A stretch of DNA of 64,000 nucleotides, taken from the NCBI RefSeq assembly GCF_963678635.1, contig NC_087069.1, positions 49,743,892 to 49,807,891 of the forward strand, given 5' to 3'. The notes beneath the pieces are model-generated. The model had not been told where the DNA came from. It searched no databases and saw only the letters and a program-made list of their open reading frames with translations. The first letter of the stretch is position 1, and every line of letters starts with the position of its first letter. Of this stretch, positions 24,808 through 35,182 are shown one piece after another. Origin of the DNA: Symsagittifera roscoffensis. Taxonomy: Eukaryota > Xenacoelomorpha > Acoela > Convolutidae. A program made the position numbers and the translations under genes.

Positions 24808-25101
24808 TTGATGCAAATAAGCAAAAAAAGTCTTCCAGTAAACATGGAGAATGATGAAACCACTGTCGAGAACAATGATTGCGTCTTTGTAGACTATGGT
24901 GGTGCCGAACAGTCTTTATCTCACGAAAACAGTTTTTGGAATTTTTGTAATTCTGTTTCTCTTCCGTCTGCAGTTGTTTTTTTCACACAAGTCTGTTTCA
25001 TTTCCATATTGCTCTCTTTATCTATTTCAAAATTGTTTTTTTTTACAACCTTAGTTGTGACGAGACTGCCATTTGGCTTTCAATACTATCCAGTACAGTA
25101 G
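24808..25101 (+). pseudogene. Unidentified short ORF before the ATPase
   Basis: The open frame of 97 codons starts polar (NDETTVENNDCVFVDYGGAEQ) and becomes hydrophobic in its second half (FFTQVCFISILLSLSISKLFFFT), which may be a membrane segment or chance in T-rich DNA. It is adjacent to, and perhaps was the N-terminal part of, the ATPase region. Confidence 0.25.
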
Positions 25102-25139
25102 GTTAAATGTTACCCAATCCCAAGTTATAATAATGAATT

Positions 25140-25823
25140 AGATCATTTCAACAAAAGATCGTCTGTTTATGTCCGTTTTAAGTCCCTCGGGATCTGGAAA
25201 AACTGATTTAATTTTTCAAATGCTTCTCAAAGATACATTCTATCCATCGTATGACAAGATATTTTCTTTTATCTTCACGATCAACCCAAATACCGTTCCT
25301 TTGTTTTTCACATCAAATTTGATATTGAATTTGTAAAATTGTCCAGCTTTGAAATTGTTAATAACTTACGGGATTGCATGATTGTTTTTGATGATACCTG
25401 TGGAGAAACTTCTAACGAAAAAGATTTTGTTATATTAGCTACAGCAGTCCGACACAAAAATGTTCATGTTATTTTTGTCGAGCACAATTTATTTCAGCAA
25501 ACTAAGCAATCACGTACAATAGATTTGAATACAACTCACTTAATTTTGTTCAAATCACCTCGAGACATTCAACAAATTGATTATTTAGGCAGACAATTGA
25601 ATCATGCAAAATTCCTCGTCATGCGTATTAGTTGACAACGAAAGAAGATTTCGGTCATCTGTTGATAGACTTGGATCCAAAAACTTCAGATTGTCTTCGT
25701 TATTCGTCAAACATAGTTCCACCATCGCCAACCATTCTCTTTTTACCATCCTCAAAAGCAGTTTTCACATCTCTTGAAAATGAAAGAGAAAGAATTATGT
25801 ATATTGAAGCAAACGCTCAATAG
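25140..25823 (+). pseudogene. FtsK/HerA-type genome-packaging ATPase
   Basis: The Walker A motif is SPSGSGKTDLI (about 25175-25207). After a frameshift near 25290, Walker B is CMIVFDDTCGE, followed by the family's signature HKNVHVIFVEHNLFQQTK...LNTTHLILFKSPRDIQQIDYLGRQL (25339-25620). A second frameshift near 25632 leads to the C-terminal part FGHLLIDLDPKTSD...LRYSSNI, ending at 25823. In Polintons and related adintoviruses this ATPase pumps DNA into capsids. Order and spacing fit the known gene set. Two frameshifts make it non-functional. Confidence 0.88.
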
Positions 25824-25980
25824 TCACCATTGTAGATCAATTTTGACAGGAGCTGATTCAAATTTTATTAGATTTCTTTGCGATTGTTTTGTAAATGTTT
25901 TTCTGGGACATGTTCCAGCTAACAAAAGTTTCATTGAGGGTAAGAAACTACCATTTGAAAAAGTTGCTGAAATAAATTAA
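25774..25980 (+). pseudogene. Small conserved Polinton-associated ORF
   Basis: A 68-codon frame contains LNSHHCRSILTGADSNFIRF and LCDCFVNVFLGHVPANKSFI. It resembles a short helical domain seen in many invertebrate mobile-element proteins (a pattern like ILxxADxxLIxxLxECxxNVLxGxVPL). It overlaps the end of the ATPase frame. Its role is unknown. Confidence 0.4.
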
Positions 25981-26044
25981 GTTTTCGATTAAAACGAAAA
26001 ATTTTGGCAAACAATATTCAACTGGTTAAATCAGTGGGAGAATC

Positions 26045-26407
26045 GTGATACATTTACCTGAAAAACTAGAACCTGAGCTGAAGAAATCACCCTCATTCCT
26101 CGAAAAACATATGCTCCAGATGAAAAAAACTGCACCAAAATCTCTAATCCTTCATAATCCATTAGTTAACGACAAATCATCTCAACTCAATTACATAGAG
26201 CGATTTCGAGAACGAATTATCAGCCGTGACTCTCCACCACCATTAAGCCCAACATCTCATATTCCTTTAAACCCTAGTAATGTAGTAGCAAATCTTCGAA
26301 AAAGAAGTTTATCTGCACTTACTAATTTCATTGGTGATGGTGATGATGGAGCAGAAAAATTGTTGAATCATACAATTCTCTGCAGTAGACAAATTCAAAG
26401 AGAATAA
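26045..26407 (+). CDS. Hypothetical Polinton protein, 120 aa
   Basis: An uninterrupted frame starts MIHLPEKLEPELKKSPSFLE and contains a charged, helix-prone first half (KHMLQMKKTAPKSLI...NYIERFRERI). A Pro/Ser-rich linker (SPPPLSPTSHIPLNPS) and a Gly/Asp-rich end (IGDGDDGAEKLL) follow. Polintons commonly carry an unassigned gene of this type next to the small helical ORF just upstream. It may continue into the next frame (26446 onward) through a frameshift. No function can be assigned. Confidence 0.4.
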   Translation: MIHLPEKLEPELKKSPSFLEKHMLQMKKTAPKSLILHNPLVNDKSSQLNYIERFRERIISRDSPPPLSPTSHIPLNPSNVVANLRKRSLSALTNFIGDGDDGAEKLLNHTILCSRQIQRE

Positions 26408-26445
26408 AAAAAAATTATGGAAAAAGTAATGGAAAAGCCGCTGAA

Positions 26446-26996
26446 GTGTTTCGAATGGTTATGGAATCCATTCAAGAGCTTTTAGAAGCTAATAAATTGG
26501 AAAGGGCAAACATAGTGCTAAAGCAGTTGTTCAAAGTTGAATCCTTGACTTTAGACGTTGACGGATATGTTGTATTTCAAGGAAAACCAAGACTCGTTAA
26601 AATTGAATCTTTTTCCTCGATATGCAGCAAAACACAAAAAAACTTGAGTTTGTTTTTTATCCACAAATTTTGAAAGAACTGAACCTTGATCCTTGTTTAG
26701 TGTCCAACACTTATGCCAAACAGATTGTCCGCTCGCTTAAGAGCGAAGCAGGTAAGCCCTCAACTTCTTCCTCCTTCGTCTCCGACAACCCGACAACTGA
26801 GGACACTAAGAGATCAAAATCCTCCTCTCTGAAGACTCGATCGACAACTCTCAAACCCCGAACGAAGCAATCCGACAAAAAAACCCAGCAAAAAGAATTT
26901 TTCCCCACCAACGACGACGATGATAAAAACTATGAAAGCAGTAAAGAATTGTTTGCGATGACTTCAACAGAAGAATGGAAATCCTACTATCAGTGA
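26446..26996 (+). pseudogene. Unidentified basic Ser/Thr/Lys-rich protein
   Basis: Two overlapping frames (26446-26673 and 26622-26996) give MVMESIQELLEANKLERANIV...FKVESLTLDVDGYVVFQGKP, then ILKELNLDPCLVSNTYAKQIV, then a tail rich in Ser, Thr and Lys (SKSSSLKTRSTTLKPRTKQS) and an acidic end. One frameshift lies near 26640. It directly precedes the integrase and may have formed one gene with the ORF at 26045. The function is unknown. Confidence 0.4.
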
Positions 26997-27832
26997 AGAA
27001 AAGAAACTCAAAATACTCTACACGAAAGGTCCAGCTGCATTTGGTAGCGTTAAAAATTTAACAAATGCTAGTCAACTCTCACCAAAAAAGGTTGCTAAAT
27101 TTCTGAGATCTCAATCATCACATACAAAGCATGGATTGTTTCGTAAAGCATATCCTCGACTAAAAGTGATTGTTAACGATATCAACGAAATTTGGTCTCT
27201 TGACTTGGCTTATGTTGATAAAATGGCTAAATATAACCGAGGGGTACAATATTTGTTAATTGCTGTCGATTGTCTTTCTCGCTACTTACGAGTGGAACCC
27301 CAGAAGACAACCGAAGCTTCTATGCTAAAGAAACAACCGAAGCTTTCAAAAAATGATCAAAACAAAACAACCAAAATAAAGTTTGGGTTGACAAAGGCAC
27401 CGAGTTCAAAGGAGAGTTCGACAAGTTATGTACTAAACGAGAAAACGTCAAATACAATACTCACAGTGAATAAAAATCAGCGTTTGCCGAAAGAAACATT
27501 CGATCGTTGAAACATATTATCTACAAGTACTTGGAGTTTGAATATATTTACAGTTATTTTGAAAAATTACAAGTTTTGTTCAAACGATCAACTCACGCGT
27601 TAAAAGAGTAACAAAATTGGCTCCAAACAAGGTGACAAGAAAACATGTACCTGCTTTAGTTTCATTAATTGCAAACAGTTTATCAAAAGTGATACAGAAA
27701 CCAAAATTTTATGTTGTTGACTATGTGCGAATAGCGAAAACTGACTTGTATTTTAGAAAAGGTTACAAGCAGATTTTTACAGACGAAGCTTTTGAAGTAG
27801 TTGCCATTCCTACTGTAAACCCTCCAACATAG
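26992..27832 (+). pseudogene. Polinton (c-int) integrase
   Basis: The frame open from 26992 reads EEKKLKILYTKGPAAFGSV...SQSSHTKHGLFRKAYPRLKVIV, then the first catalytic Asp in IWSLDLAYVDKMAKYNRGVQ and YLLIAVDCLSRYLRVEPQKT. After a frameshift near 27330 the second Asp is in WVDKGTEFKGEFDKL. A stop follows THSE, and the catalytic Glu is in AFAERNIRSLKHIIYKY. The C-terminal part (27617-27832) has MAPNKVTRKHVPALVSL and VVDYVRIAK...FRKGYKQIFTDE. This is the retroviral-type integrase of Polintons that makes 6-bp duplications, in agreement with the CTCAAG repeats. It is broken by at least two frameshifts and one stop. Confidence 0.9.
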
Positions 27833-27917
27833 ATCCGTAAAAGGAAGAAATCAGCGGAAAATTTTATGAAAAAATACTTAGTTTTATTGGAAACAAAGCT
27901 GATGATAACGAAAAAGG

Positions 27918-28767
27918 GCAAGGATGAGTTTACTGTACATTGGATTTCAACAGCATCAATGGATTATTTCCCAGAAAACACTTTGGCCAGTTTTAGAAAT
28001 TTTTGTTAAAAAAATAGCTTTAGACGGAGATTGGATAGTTGCATTCTCAGAAATAATTTTCCTCCCCACAAAATTAAACAATGTTACTGATGAGGAATTT
28101 ACGTACTTAAGAGTATCCGAAGTAGCAGCCAGTATATCCAACGCTGGCAATCGGAATACAATTTCCAGACCTTACTGTGGCGAAAATTTTTTTTATCAAA
28201 TCAGGAGAGTACACTTTTATAGAACAATTGATTAATGAGATAAAAAGAAAACTCAAAGACAAAATTCATTTCGATGCGAGTCATCAAGAAATCACGAATA
28301 GCATGAGGATTTGGATGAACGCAATTGAAGGAATTTCTTTCCCAAGTCCCCAAATACCCAGATTGTTAGGCTACAATGCAACGCTTGATGAGAACGGTGA
28401 ATAACACATTGTTTACAAAAAGATACCCTCCTTCGATGCATCTTATGAGGCAAACGAACTGTACGAATCTCATTTCCCATATGACTTATTAAGTGGAACA
28501 AGTATAATTTTTGTCTATATTCACATTATTCAATAGCAAACTGTTGGTGATGCAAAGGTTTTTTTGTTACGCGTCATTGATTCAAATAGACACATCAAAA
28601 ATGGTAGTGCCTGCAGCATTGAACCTAATCATCGAAAAAACTTCACTAATTTAGACTACAAAATGTTATTCACTTCATCTGTACAATCAATATCGGTACA
28701 GTTGCGCACAGAAACTGGAAGACTGGTGCTCTTGTGTTGTATTGACTCTAAATTTCAAGCGCTTTGA
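27918..28767 (+). pseudogene. Minor capsid (penton-like) protein
   Basis: The start reads DEFTVHWISTASMDYFPENT in one frame; after a frameshift near 27990 it continues KIALDGDWIVAFSEIIFLPTKLNNVTDEEF. Later pieces are YTFIEQLINEIKRKLKD (28206-28260) and an end with LLRVIDSN...NFTNLDYKMLFTSSVQSISVQLRTETGRLV (28564-28767). The opening (FTV..S.AS...FP.NT, then L.G.W.VA.SEI) is typical of the putative minor capsid of Polintons and of related hypothetical proteins in cnidarians and arthropods. Frames change at least three times. It sits immediately before the pX-like gene and the major capsid gene, as usual in the family. Confidence 0.7.
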
Positions 28768-28777
28768 TTGAAAACCA

Positions 28778-29146
28778 ATGGAACAATATTATGCAAAGCA
28801 AGCTTCGCTTCCTCATTTCTCTGGACACTACCGACAACGCGGCAATGGATTTGGCGCTTTGGCTGCTGGTATTGGCCGTGTTGCTATACCGTTTGCATGA
28901 CGAGTTATTCTACAGGCTGCGAAAAAACTGGGCAGAGAACTTTTGATGAGTGCAGCGCCAGAACTGATGGATGTCGCTATGAAAAAGAAGTCTCCTAAAC
29001 AAGCATTGAAAAACACTAACAGAAAAACTGCAAGAAAACAACTCGGTGGTGGTAGACGTCGTCGAAAGACAACAATGAATGGATTACGAAGAAGAAGGTC
29101 AGTAGAGAAAAGAAAACAACCATTGGAAGAAAAACCAGACCAGTGA
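28778..29146 (+). pseudogene. Small basic virion protein (pX/pVI-like), one in-frame stop
   Basis: From the ATG at 28778 one frame runs 122 codons to a TGA at 29144-29146, with a single internal TGA after VAIPFA. It begins MEQYYAKQAS, has a Gly/Ala-rich hydrophobic middle (RGNGFGALAAGIGRVAIPFA) and ends in a very basic tail (GGGRRRRKTTMNGLRRRRS). Small basic proteins with a Gly-rich amphipathic start lie between the minor and major capsid genes in many Polintons and are compared with adenovirus core/cement proteins. The frame is otherwise intact, so this is the best-preserved gene of the element. Confidence 0.6.
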
Positions 29147-29179
29147 GAAGTCGAGCTGATTTTTTCTCAAACATAAAAA

Positions 29180-30476
29180 ATGATCACTAATTTGTTACCC
29201 AATGAAGCTACTCATGTTTGTTTACTTTTGAAAATGCTTTCGATCAAAAAATTGGGCTTGTCTCCTCACCTAATGGACCAATGCTTGAATTTGAAATCAC
29301 CGGTGACCGTAATAATTTTGTTGACCTGCAAAAAACTTATTTGGAAATACGATGCAAAGTAACGCAATCAAATGGAGATGATCTGCGATACGACAACACT
29401 GATCCTAATGTGTCTGATTCGCCGTTCCTCGTAAACAATTCCCTGTATTACCTTTTCTCTGACTGTACCCTCTCTGCTATTGGACTCAAAATCTCAAATG
29501 CCAATAGTAATTTTGCGCATAAAAACTTTATTGGAACAGAACTTTCTAACAGCAAAGAAGCCAAGGACTTATGTCTTAAATGTCAGGGATATCGTTTTGA
29601 AAACAATCCCGCTGCAATAGATGCAGCTGATTTCACATCTCAACGAGATCTGGTCCGTGAATCGAGGGAAATTTGGTTCTATGGACCCGCAGGAGTTGAT
29701 TTTTTCACATAAGGCAAGCATTTGTTGAGTGGTGTTTTCCTCAATTTTTCCTACATATGTTCTCATGAAGACTATTATTATTATATCTGAAGATGCTGCC
29801 AAGCATTACAAGATGCAAATATTCGAAGCGAACCTATATGTTAGAAAAACGACTGTGGCTGGCCATGTGCTCTCTGCCACTGAATCAACTTTGCTCAAAA
29901 CTCCTGCGAACTACCTATATCAAGAAGAAATTACAAAAACATTTCTTGCAACAGCTGGTCAGCGCAGCTGGCAACAGGAAGATATTTTTGTGCTCGTGAA
30001 CCGATGAGACAAATTATAATAGCATTGAACACAAGTATTGCATTTCTAGAAACAAACCGAACGAATACTTTTCATTATCAAAAGTTTGGATTGCAGCAAG
30101 TTACCTTGAGACGAAATGGTTTACCGATAGCAAGTAAACCAATTAAAACACAAGATCATAAACGTCTCTCCTTCAACACACTATCAGCGCTAGGTTTGTT
30201 GCACTGCGGGCTGGGAATCACTCTGGATTTTTTTTGGATTTTTCACAGCGCTTTTTTTGTGTTTCGAACTCACTAGCACACAGCAGGCAGGTTATGACTT
30301 CTTGCATCCAAAACTCACTAACTGCTCAGTTTCAATCGATCTTCAATTCTGAAACGCTTTGACAGCAAACCTGGAAATTTTTGTTTGGGGTATACGCTCA
30401 TCGAATGTATTTATTACATCTGACCGTAAAGTTAGAAAGAAAGTCCTTCAAATTTCGATTGTCTAAAAATGGATGA
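29180..30476 (+). pseudogene. Major capsid protein, double jelly-roll
   Basis: The gene is pieced from frames 29180 onward, 29218-29712, 29729-30007 and 30004-30476. Characteristic stretches are GPMLEFEITGDRNNFVDLQK, LYYLFSDCTLSAIGLKISNA, FAHKNFIGTELSNSKEAKDL, FEANLYVRKTTVAGHVLSAT and TFLATAGQRSWQQEDIF, all typical of the Polinton major capsid. Breaks are a frameshift near the N-terminus, a TAA after DFFT, a frameshift near 29790, a TGA at 30005-30007, and further shifts near 30230-30300. The final TGA (30474-30476) overlaps the protease ATG (30469). About 430 codons agrees with family length. Confidence 0.87.
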
Positions 30477-30916
30477 AATCCAGTTGCAGGATCTCATTGA
30501 GAACTGTAAACATCTGAAATATAAGTTTCTTGGAGTATTTGCAGCGGACAATTTTCAACACACATCCCAAACTATATCTTTATGATTGTGAACACTTCAA
30601 AATCAGATTCTCCGGGGACGCATTGGATTGTGGTTTGCAACAGACGAAATTTTTTATACTTCGCTGACCCTCTCGGTCTTCCTCTTTGGCAGTACATCAA
30701 TCTGTATAAACGATTGAACGAGAACTTTCATCAGGTGACTGAATTGATGACAACTTTCCCATGCAAGACTCAAACTCTACCATGTGCGGTTCTTTTTGTA
30801 TTTATAATGCACATTTGATTTATGATAAAAAATACTTTACTGGTGATGTTTCTGATTTTGTTTACATAAATGATCATGTTTAGAAACGTTTCCTAACTCA
30901 CATGCATACCCATTGA
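30469..30916 (+). pseudogene. Adenovirus-type (Ulp1-like) cysteine protease
   Basis: The ATG at 30469 overlaps the end of the capsid gene. Frame one gives MDEIQLQDLIENCKHLKYKF and LGVFAADNF. A frameshift near 30575 leads to FMIVNTSKSDSPGTHWIVVC with the catalytic His in HW and FADPLGLPLWQY as the Asp region. A second frameshift near 30780 leads to MCGSFCIYNAHLIYDKKYF with the catalytic Cys in CGSFC. A TAG interrupts the frame at about 30889, before a final TGA at 30914-30916. This enzyme matures the virion in adenoviruses and is a Polinton hallmark. All three frames are used, so it is dead. Confidence 0.85.
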
Positions 30917-31353
30917 CTAACTATTTAATATGGCTGATTTATACACTTTTCATTTTAATTTTGAACACTACATTCTTTTAGAAATTGAAATTTTAATCAA
31001 TTGTTAACTGAATAGCAGTAATCCGAGAAGTTAAGCTTTTATCAAAGTAAGAAAAAAAAACTAAATCGATCTATTACCGATAGCAAGTAAACCAATTAAA
31101 ACACAATTGGTTTAAACCAATTAAAACACAATTGGCGCGTCAACTGTTGCCTCCTTTCAGTACAATTTCCGGACAGGTTTCGAAACGCCGCCTTTCGGCT
31201 GAGAGTCCAGCGCCATGTGTTTTCCTCTACTCGGACCCCAATAAACTTTGTTTCACTTCAATTTTATAGTAACAAGTTAGGTAGAAGTTGAGTTCATAAA
31301 TTACTTAGTGACAATTTGAAATAGAAACCTTGCAGATTACATGGGGACTATAA
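30917..31353. other. Polinton right end, noncoding, with templated insertion
   Basis: 31074-31106 is an exact 33-base copy of 30121-30153 from within the capsid gene. It is followed by a partial second copy (AAACCAATTAAAACACAATTGG twice in tandem, about 31090-31132). From about 31262 the sequence takes on the minisatellite phrasing of the right terminal repeat (ATTACTTAGTGACAATT, ATTACATGGGGACTATAA). No gene is seen. Confidence 0.6.
31350..31353. repeat. Retroelement target-site duplication, left copy (ATAA)
   Basis: ATAA directly precedes the TG of the LTR and recurs exactly after the CA of the other LTR at 50269-50272. Four-base duplications are usual for Ty3/gypsy-class integration. Confidence 0.85.
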
Positions 31354-31763
31354 TGAGTTAGGACCGAGTTGGTTAACTCATAGAGTAATTTCGGATAGGG
31401 TACACCGTCTGCTCGTCACGCTATCTTATTTTCGGCCGGATAGATTCGTGCAACTTCTTAGTCTAATACCGATCCTAATCTTACTCTTATACTATCTAGT
31501 CTCAGGTTGTTTAACTAGTCCCTGCTAGGCTCAATAGATCTAGGGTATACTGGTTTGTTGCGGCTGCTGAAGTGCTCGGGAGAGTCCAACTAATTTCTAA
31601 GTTAAATTCAAATCTCTCTGGTGCTGAAATTACAAGTAACTTCAGCACTTACAAATAAGTGGGTTGTTAGTTAGATGGATCATGATTGGTTAATATTAAA
31701 TACTTTACATTGGTAAAATATCTAAATTATCCAATCATAAAATGTAGTCTAGATCAGGTTCCA
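31354..31763 (-). repeat. 3' LTR of the retroelement
   Basis: This 410-bp repeat starts TGAGTTAGGACC and ends AGATCAGGTTCCA on the plus strand. It differs from 49859-50268 at a single visible position (CTAGTCCCTGCT here, CTAGTCTCTGCT there). It follows a weakly purine-rich stretch on the sense strand. Confidence 0.95.
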
Positions 31764-33377
31764 CCCATCCGGGTTTTACAGAGTTTTTTAGAATAGTTCT
31801 TCTGCAATTCGAAGGATGGATGATGGACGTTGGTGTTTGGCGAACATCATATTTCTTCTGTTTCCTCTTTGTTAAAGAAGTTCCAGGAAGCTGGAGTTAG
31901 AGACATAAGACGTTGTGTCTTCTAGTGACAACGACTAAGTCTTTGCAACAAACTCAAATCTGATTTCAGAATGGTTTGCTATGTCAGGTTTTTCTGTTCT
32001 GCGTGGAGAACTTCTTTTGTGTCTGATCTAATTTGGGAATGGCGTGGAGATTGTGCGTGGAGGGGATGCCTGGTTACTCGGATCTGTACGTATACTTGAA
32101 CATCGAGGTGGTCATTGGTCTAGTTCAATGAAGTCCTTTTCTGCGAAGTCAAGTCGTACTCTAAATCCTTTGAGTTGTGATTGTGAGTGGCATATCGATT
32201 GTGGTTGGTCATTCTCTCTCGAGTGTAGTGGGGTCGTTTTGTCTTTAGATGTTCGTCCTTGGTGTTGTATTCTGATCTATGTATTGCATAATGTAATTTA
32301 CATTTTATAAAACATTTATTAGTTTAAAATTTTTTAATTATGATTTTAGTTAGTTGTTTTCACAAAAGCTTTTTGTTTTAGTTCGGTTATTTTGAAGAGT
32401 TACTCACACTTGAGTAGCTCTTATTAAAAATAGAGGTGTGGTCACGAAGCGTGGATGTAGCGCGGTGGGTTAGGCCGGCTATAGAGCATGCTCAGGACGT
32501 CCTTCCTGGTGGGTTAGGCCAGGAGTGGGAGTATGATTTCATGCGGTTTTTGTGAGGGGTCCTGTTATGTGACAACGTTTTATGTTGGGTTTGTTGTGGT
32601 TTTTCTTATGTCTTGTTGGTTATGTCCTTTTTCCAAAAAGCAAATTGTTCGTGGTATGGGTTTGTCTTTCGACTTTTTTGTGTTTTATTATTTCTTTCTT
32701 AGACTTTATAATAGTCTTCAAAAGAATAAATTATCCAGTTTTAAACTGGGTTAATCCGGTTTGGGTACCGTTGGTTTCCTTTTCTTAGTCATGCTGTTAT
32801 GCTTTGTGTTGTGGTGTTTAGTAAGCTGCATTGGTTAGTTTTGTTTAGTATATAATTCCTTTCCAACCGGGTTAAAGGAAAGTTTGAAACATGTTATTAT
32901 ATGTTAGAGTTGTTGAGTGTGAAAACTTGAAACTGAAATTCATTATTTTAAACAATTCTTCGTGGGCGAGCTGTGCGAGTGTGGATAGAATTTCTGTGCG
33001 AATAAATGAGAATATCAAAAGGTTAGTACTGCATTTGCATTTTATTAATTTACTGCATAGAATTTGGAAATTTACTGCTAGTTATGGGGGAATTTTAAGT
33101 TACAAATTTTCATCATAATTAGATTTACTGCTTGTGGGGAAAATTTTAGAAATGAATTTACTGCATTGGTATTAAATTTATAAATTTATAAGTGTAAGAG
33201 ATTAATAGAATTGTTTAAATCTGTTTGATGAAATTTGCGATCTTTATTTGTTTTTTGTGGTTTTTGTAGGTGATCGTCGGATGAAGGCTAAAAATCTAAG
33301 GAAAACATGGATAAAGTATGGTGAGTTTTTTAATATTTTAATTAGTTAGTAATATTCATTTAATTCATACTTACCTG
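31764..33377. other. Retroelement 3' noncoding region, weak polypurine tract
   Basis: About 1.6 kb lies between the last ORF and the 3' LTR. The sense strand immediately before the LTR reads CCCGGATGGG, only a short purine run, so the polypurine tract is weak or non-canonical. 32455-32530 holds two copies of GGTGGGTTAGGCC flanking a GC-rich core. Open frames on the plus strand here are antisense and look like chance. The region shares the T/G-rich plus strand of the whole element. Confidence 0.5.
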
Positions 33378-34388
33378 TTAGTCGTCGGGGAAAAAACCGT
33401 GGGGGAAGATGTCGTGAATTAGTTCTGAAGTTGTTAGTAGTTTAGCTAAGATGCGGATGATATTTTTAGTCTGAAGCAGTGGCCAAAGCAATTGAAGTGC
33501 CTTAATAGTGGTTAGTTCTTCAGTGCCAACTGCAAACTCATAAGGTGTGTTTTGGATTAGATTATATAATTTGTGATTGAATTTAGTGTTGTGGATGAAT
33601 TCTAAAATTGGGATTTCTATAGGTTGTACAAACTCGTGCGGGATAAGGAAGGTTCGGGATTCTTCGGCGTTGAAGGTCTTGGTGATGGGACAGAAGATGT
33701 ACATTTGGGTTATGGGATCATAATTGCGAAGAATACCATGAAGGTTAGTGTCTTTAATACAATATGTGAAATTTAGGAAAAATGGTGAAGTGTATTTGGA
33801 ATTAATGAATTGAAAACGATGGTGTGGTTGTCTAGAGGGTGTGTGTAGGTCAAAGTGATTTTGGATGAAGCGATAATAACTATATGTGTGGGTTTGTTTA
33901 GTGCGCAACATAATATCGTGTGAGCAGTGTAAATCTCTTTCGTGTGGTGCAAGGAAATGAAAGGTTAGTGAAAATATTTGGAAGCGTTCTTTAAAACTTT
34001 CGTATGCTTGTGTGTCTGTTAGTGCTTCTGAAATAATGTGATCAAACTTTCGGTCGAAGATGTTTAGTGTAAATATATATGGTGTCTTGATGAAAAATTT
34101 CTCGGTAATTTGTGGATTAGCGAAGCGATCGTCGTCTAAGAATTGATCTTGGTTAGCTCTGATGATGTTGTGATCATAGTATTCGAGTGTATATTCGTTA
34201 GCTCTAGGTGCAGTGTGTGTTTTTAGTGATTTTTTATATCCAACGTAAGTAAATTGTCTAGCGGTTAGTGGTGTAGTGAGTCGATATATCATGTCCGTAT
34301 TTCGCTCTATATCGATGTGAGTGTTAGATAAAGGTAAGCAAAGAGGGTTAGTAAAATGATAATATGAGGTCCAAGAGAGAGTGGGCAT
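33378..34388 (-). CDS. Retroelement ORF C, 336 aa, function unknown
   Basis: From an ATG at 34388 the frame runs 336 codons; it is open further upstream to 34757 without an ATG. The upstream part is Ser/Thr/Pro-rich and then basic (RTFKRKFPNHPF). The main part is rich in aromatic residues, Thr, His and Ile, with blocks such as FFIKTPYIFTLNIFDRKFDH, YYRFIQNHFDLHTPSRQPHH and IPILEFIHNTKFNHKLYNLI, and ends HGFFPDD. No signal peptide or membrane span is evident. No family is recognised. It overlaps ORF B by 49 bases in the -1 frame relative to it, so the two may be one interrupted gene. It is the last gene before the 3' LTR, the place of accessory genes in complex retroviruses. Confidence 0.6.
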   Translation of the reverse strand: MPTLSWTSYYHFTNPLCLPLSNTHIDIERNTDMIYRLTTPLTARQFTYVGYKKSLKTHTAPRANEYTLEYYDHNIIRANQDQFLDDDRFANPQITEKFFIKTPYIFTLNIFDRKFDHIISEALTDTQAYESFKERFQIFSLTFHFLAPHERDLHCSHDIMLRTKQTHTYSYYRFIQNHFDLHTPSRQPHHRFQFINSKYTSPFFLNFTYCIKDTNLHGILRNYDPITQMYIFCPITKTFNAEESRTFLIPHEFVQPIEIPILEFIHNTKFNHKLYNLIQNTPYEFAVGTEELTTIKALQLLWPLLQTKNIIRILAKLLTTSELIHDIFPHGFFPDD

Positions 34389-34708
34389 TAAAACGTATTC
34401 ATCTACAAAGTTGCGTGTTTCGTTAGTGTCGTGGGGGGTGTTTAAGGTGTATTGTGGGAATGAGGGTAAGGTGATGGCTAAAAATTCTTTTGTGTTAGTA
34501 TGCTTGGGGTGGTTGATGTATTCACGGGCTGTTCCTGGTTTTGCTGGGAAAGGATGGTTGGGGAACTTTCTTTTAAAAGTGCGGTAAGCTCTATTAGTAT
34601 TGTGTGAAGATTCAGTTGATGTGGATGATGGTGCTAATGATTCAGTATAATTTGAAGAGGGTGTAGGGGTAGGGGGGTTGGATGAATTGATTGTGGAGGA
34701 GATTTGGT

Positions 34709-35182
34709 TTATTGTTGGGGTATGGAGGTGGTAGGGTGGTGTTGAAGGGTAATAAAATTATCTAGCTCTGGGGAGATTCGGGGGGTGTCTGGAGAATGAG
34801 ATGATTGGTCAGAATGAAGTGAGGAGTAGGTTGGGGTAACTTGGAAAACATAAGAGGGTGTGGAAGTGATTGGGTCAGGGTTATTGGATAATATGGGTTG
34901 AAAAGGGGGTTGAGAAAAATTAGAAGAATTATGAAAATGATTTGATGGGGATGGTTCTGAGTCGGCAAATTCATCGGGGGTTTCAATATTCGGGTTATTG
35001 AGTTGTGAGATGGAATATAAAACTGAGATGTGTGAATTAGTGTCGGAATTCATGCCTGATGTTACATTACTAGATGGAAAATCGGGTGGCGGAAAAGCAA
35101 AAAGTGGTATTATTGGGATTGGAGAGGTAAGATTGGTTGGGTGGGAATTTGATCGGTGTAGTGATCCAAGTTGGCGGCTCAT
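34709..35182 (-). CDS. Retroelement ORF B, 157 aa, Pro/Ser/Thr-rich
   Basis: The ATG overlaps the env stop codon as ATGA, an arrangement that allows termination-reinitiation. The protein is dominated by Pro, Ser, Thr, Asn and His (for example HPTNLTSPIPIIPLFAFPPP and SYVFQVTPTYSSLHSDQSSH), so it is probably disordered. Its end overlaps the open frame of ORF C. It may be the N-terminal half of a single B-C protein of about 610 residues. No function is known. Confidence 0.5.
   Translation of the reverse strand: MSRQLGSLHRSNSHPTNLTSPIPIIPLFAFPPPDFPSSNVTSGMNSDTNSHISVLYSISQLNNPNIETPDEFADSEPSPSNHFHNSSNFSQPPFQPILSNNPDPITSTPSYVFQVTPTYSSLHSDQSSHSPDTPRISPELDNFITLQHHPTTSIPQQ

Noticed and set aside
31354-31763. 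Solo LTR independent of the copy at 49859
   Set aside because: The matching ATAA flanks and single mismatch pair it with the other LTR as one insertion.
34709-34757. Programmed -1 frameshift site between ORF B and ORF C
   Set aside because: No canonical X XXY YYZ heptamer in the right phase was found in the overlap; an indel or reinitiation is equally likely, so only the overlap is reported.
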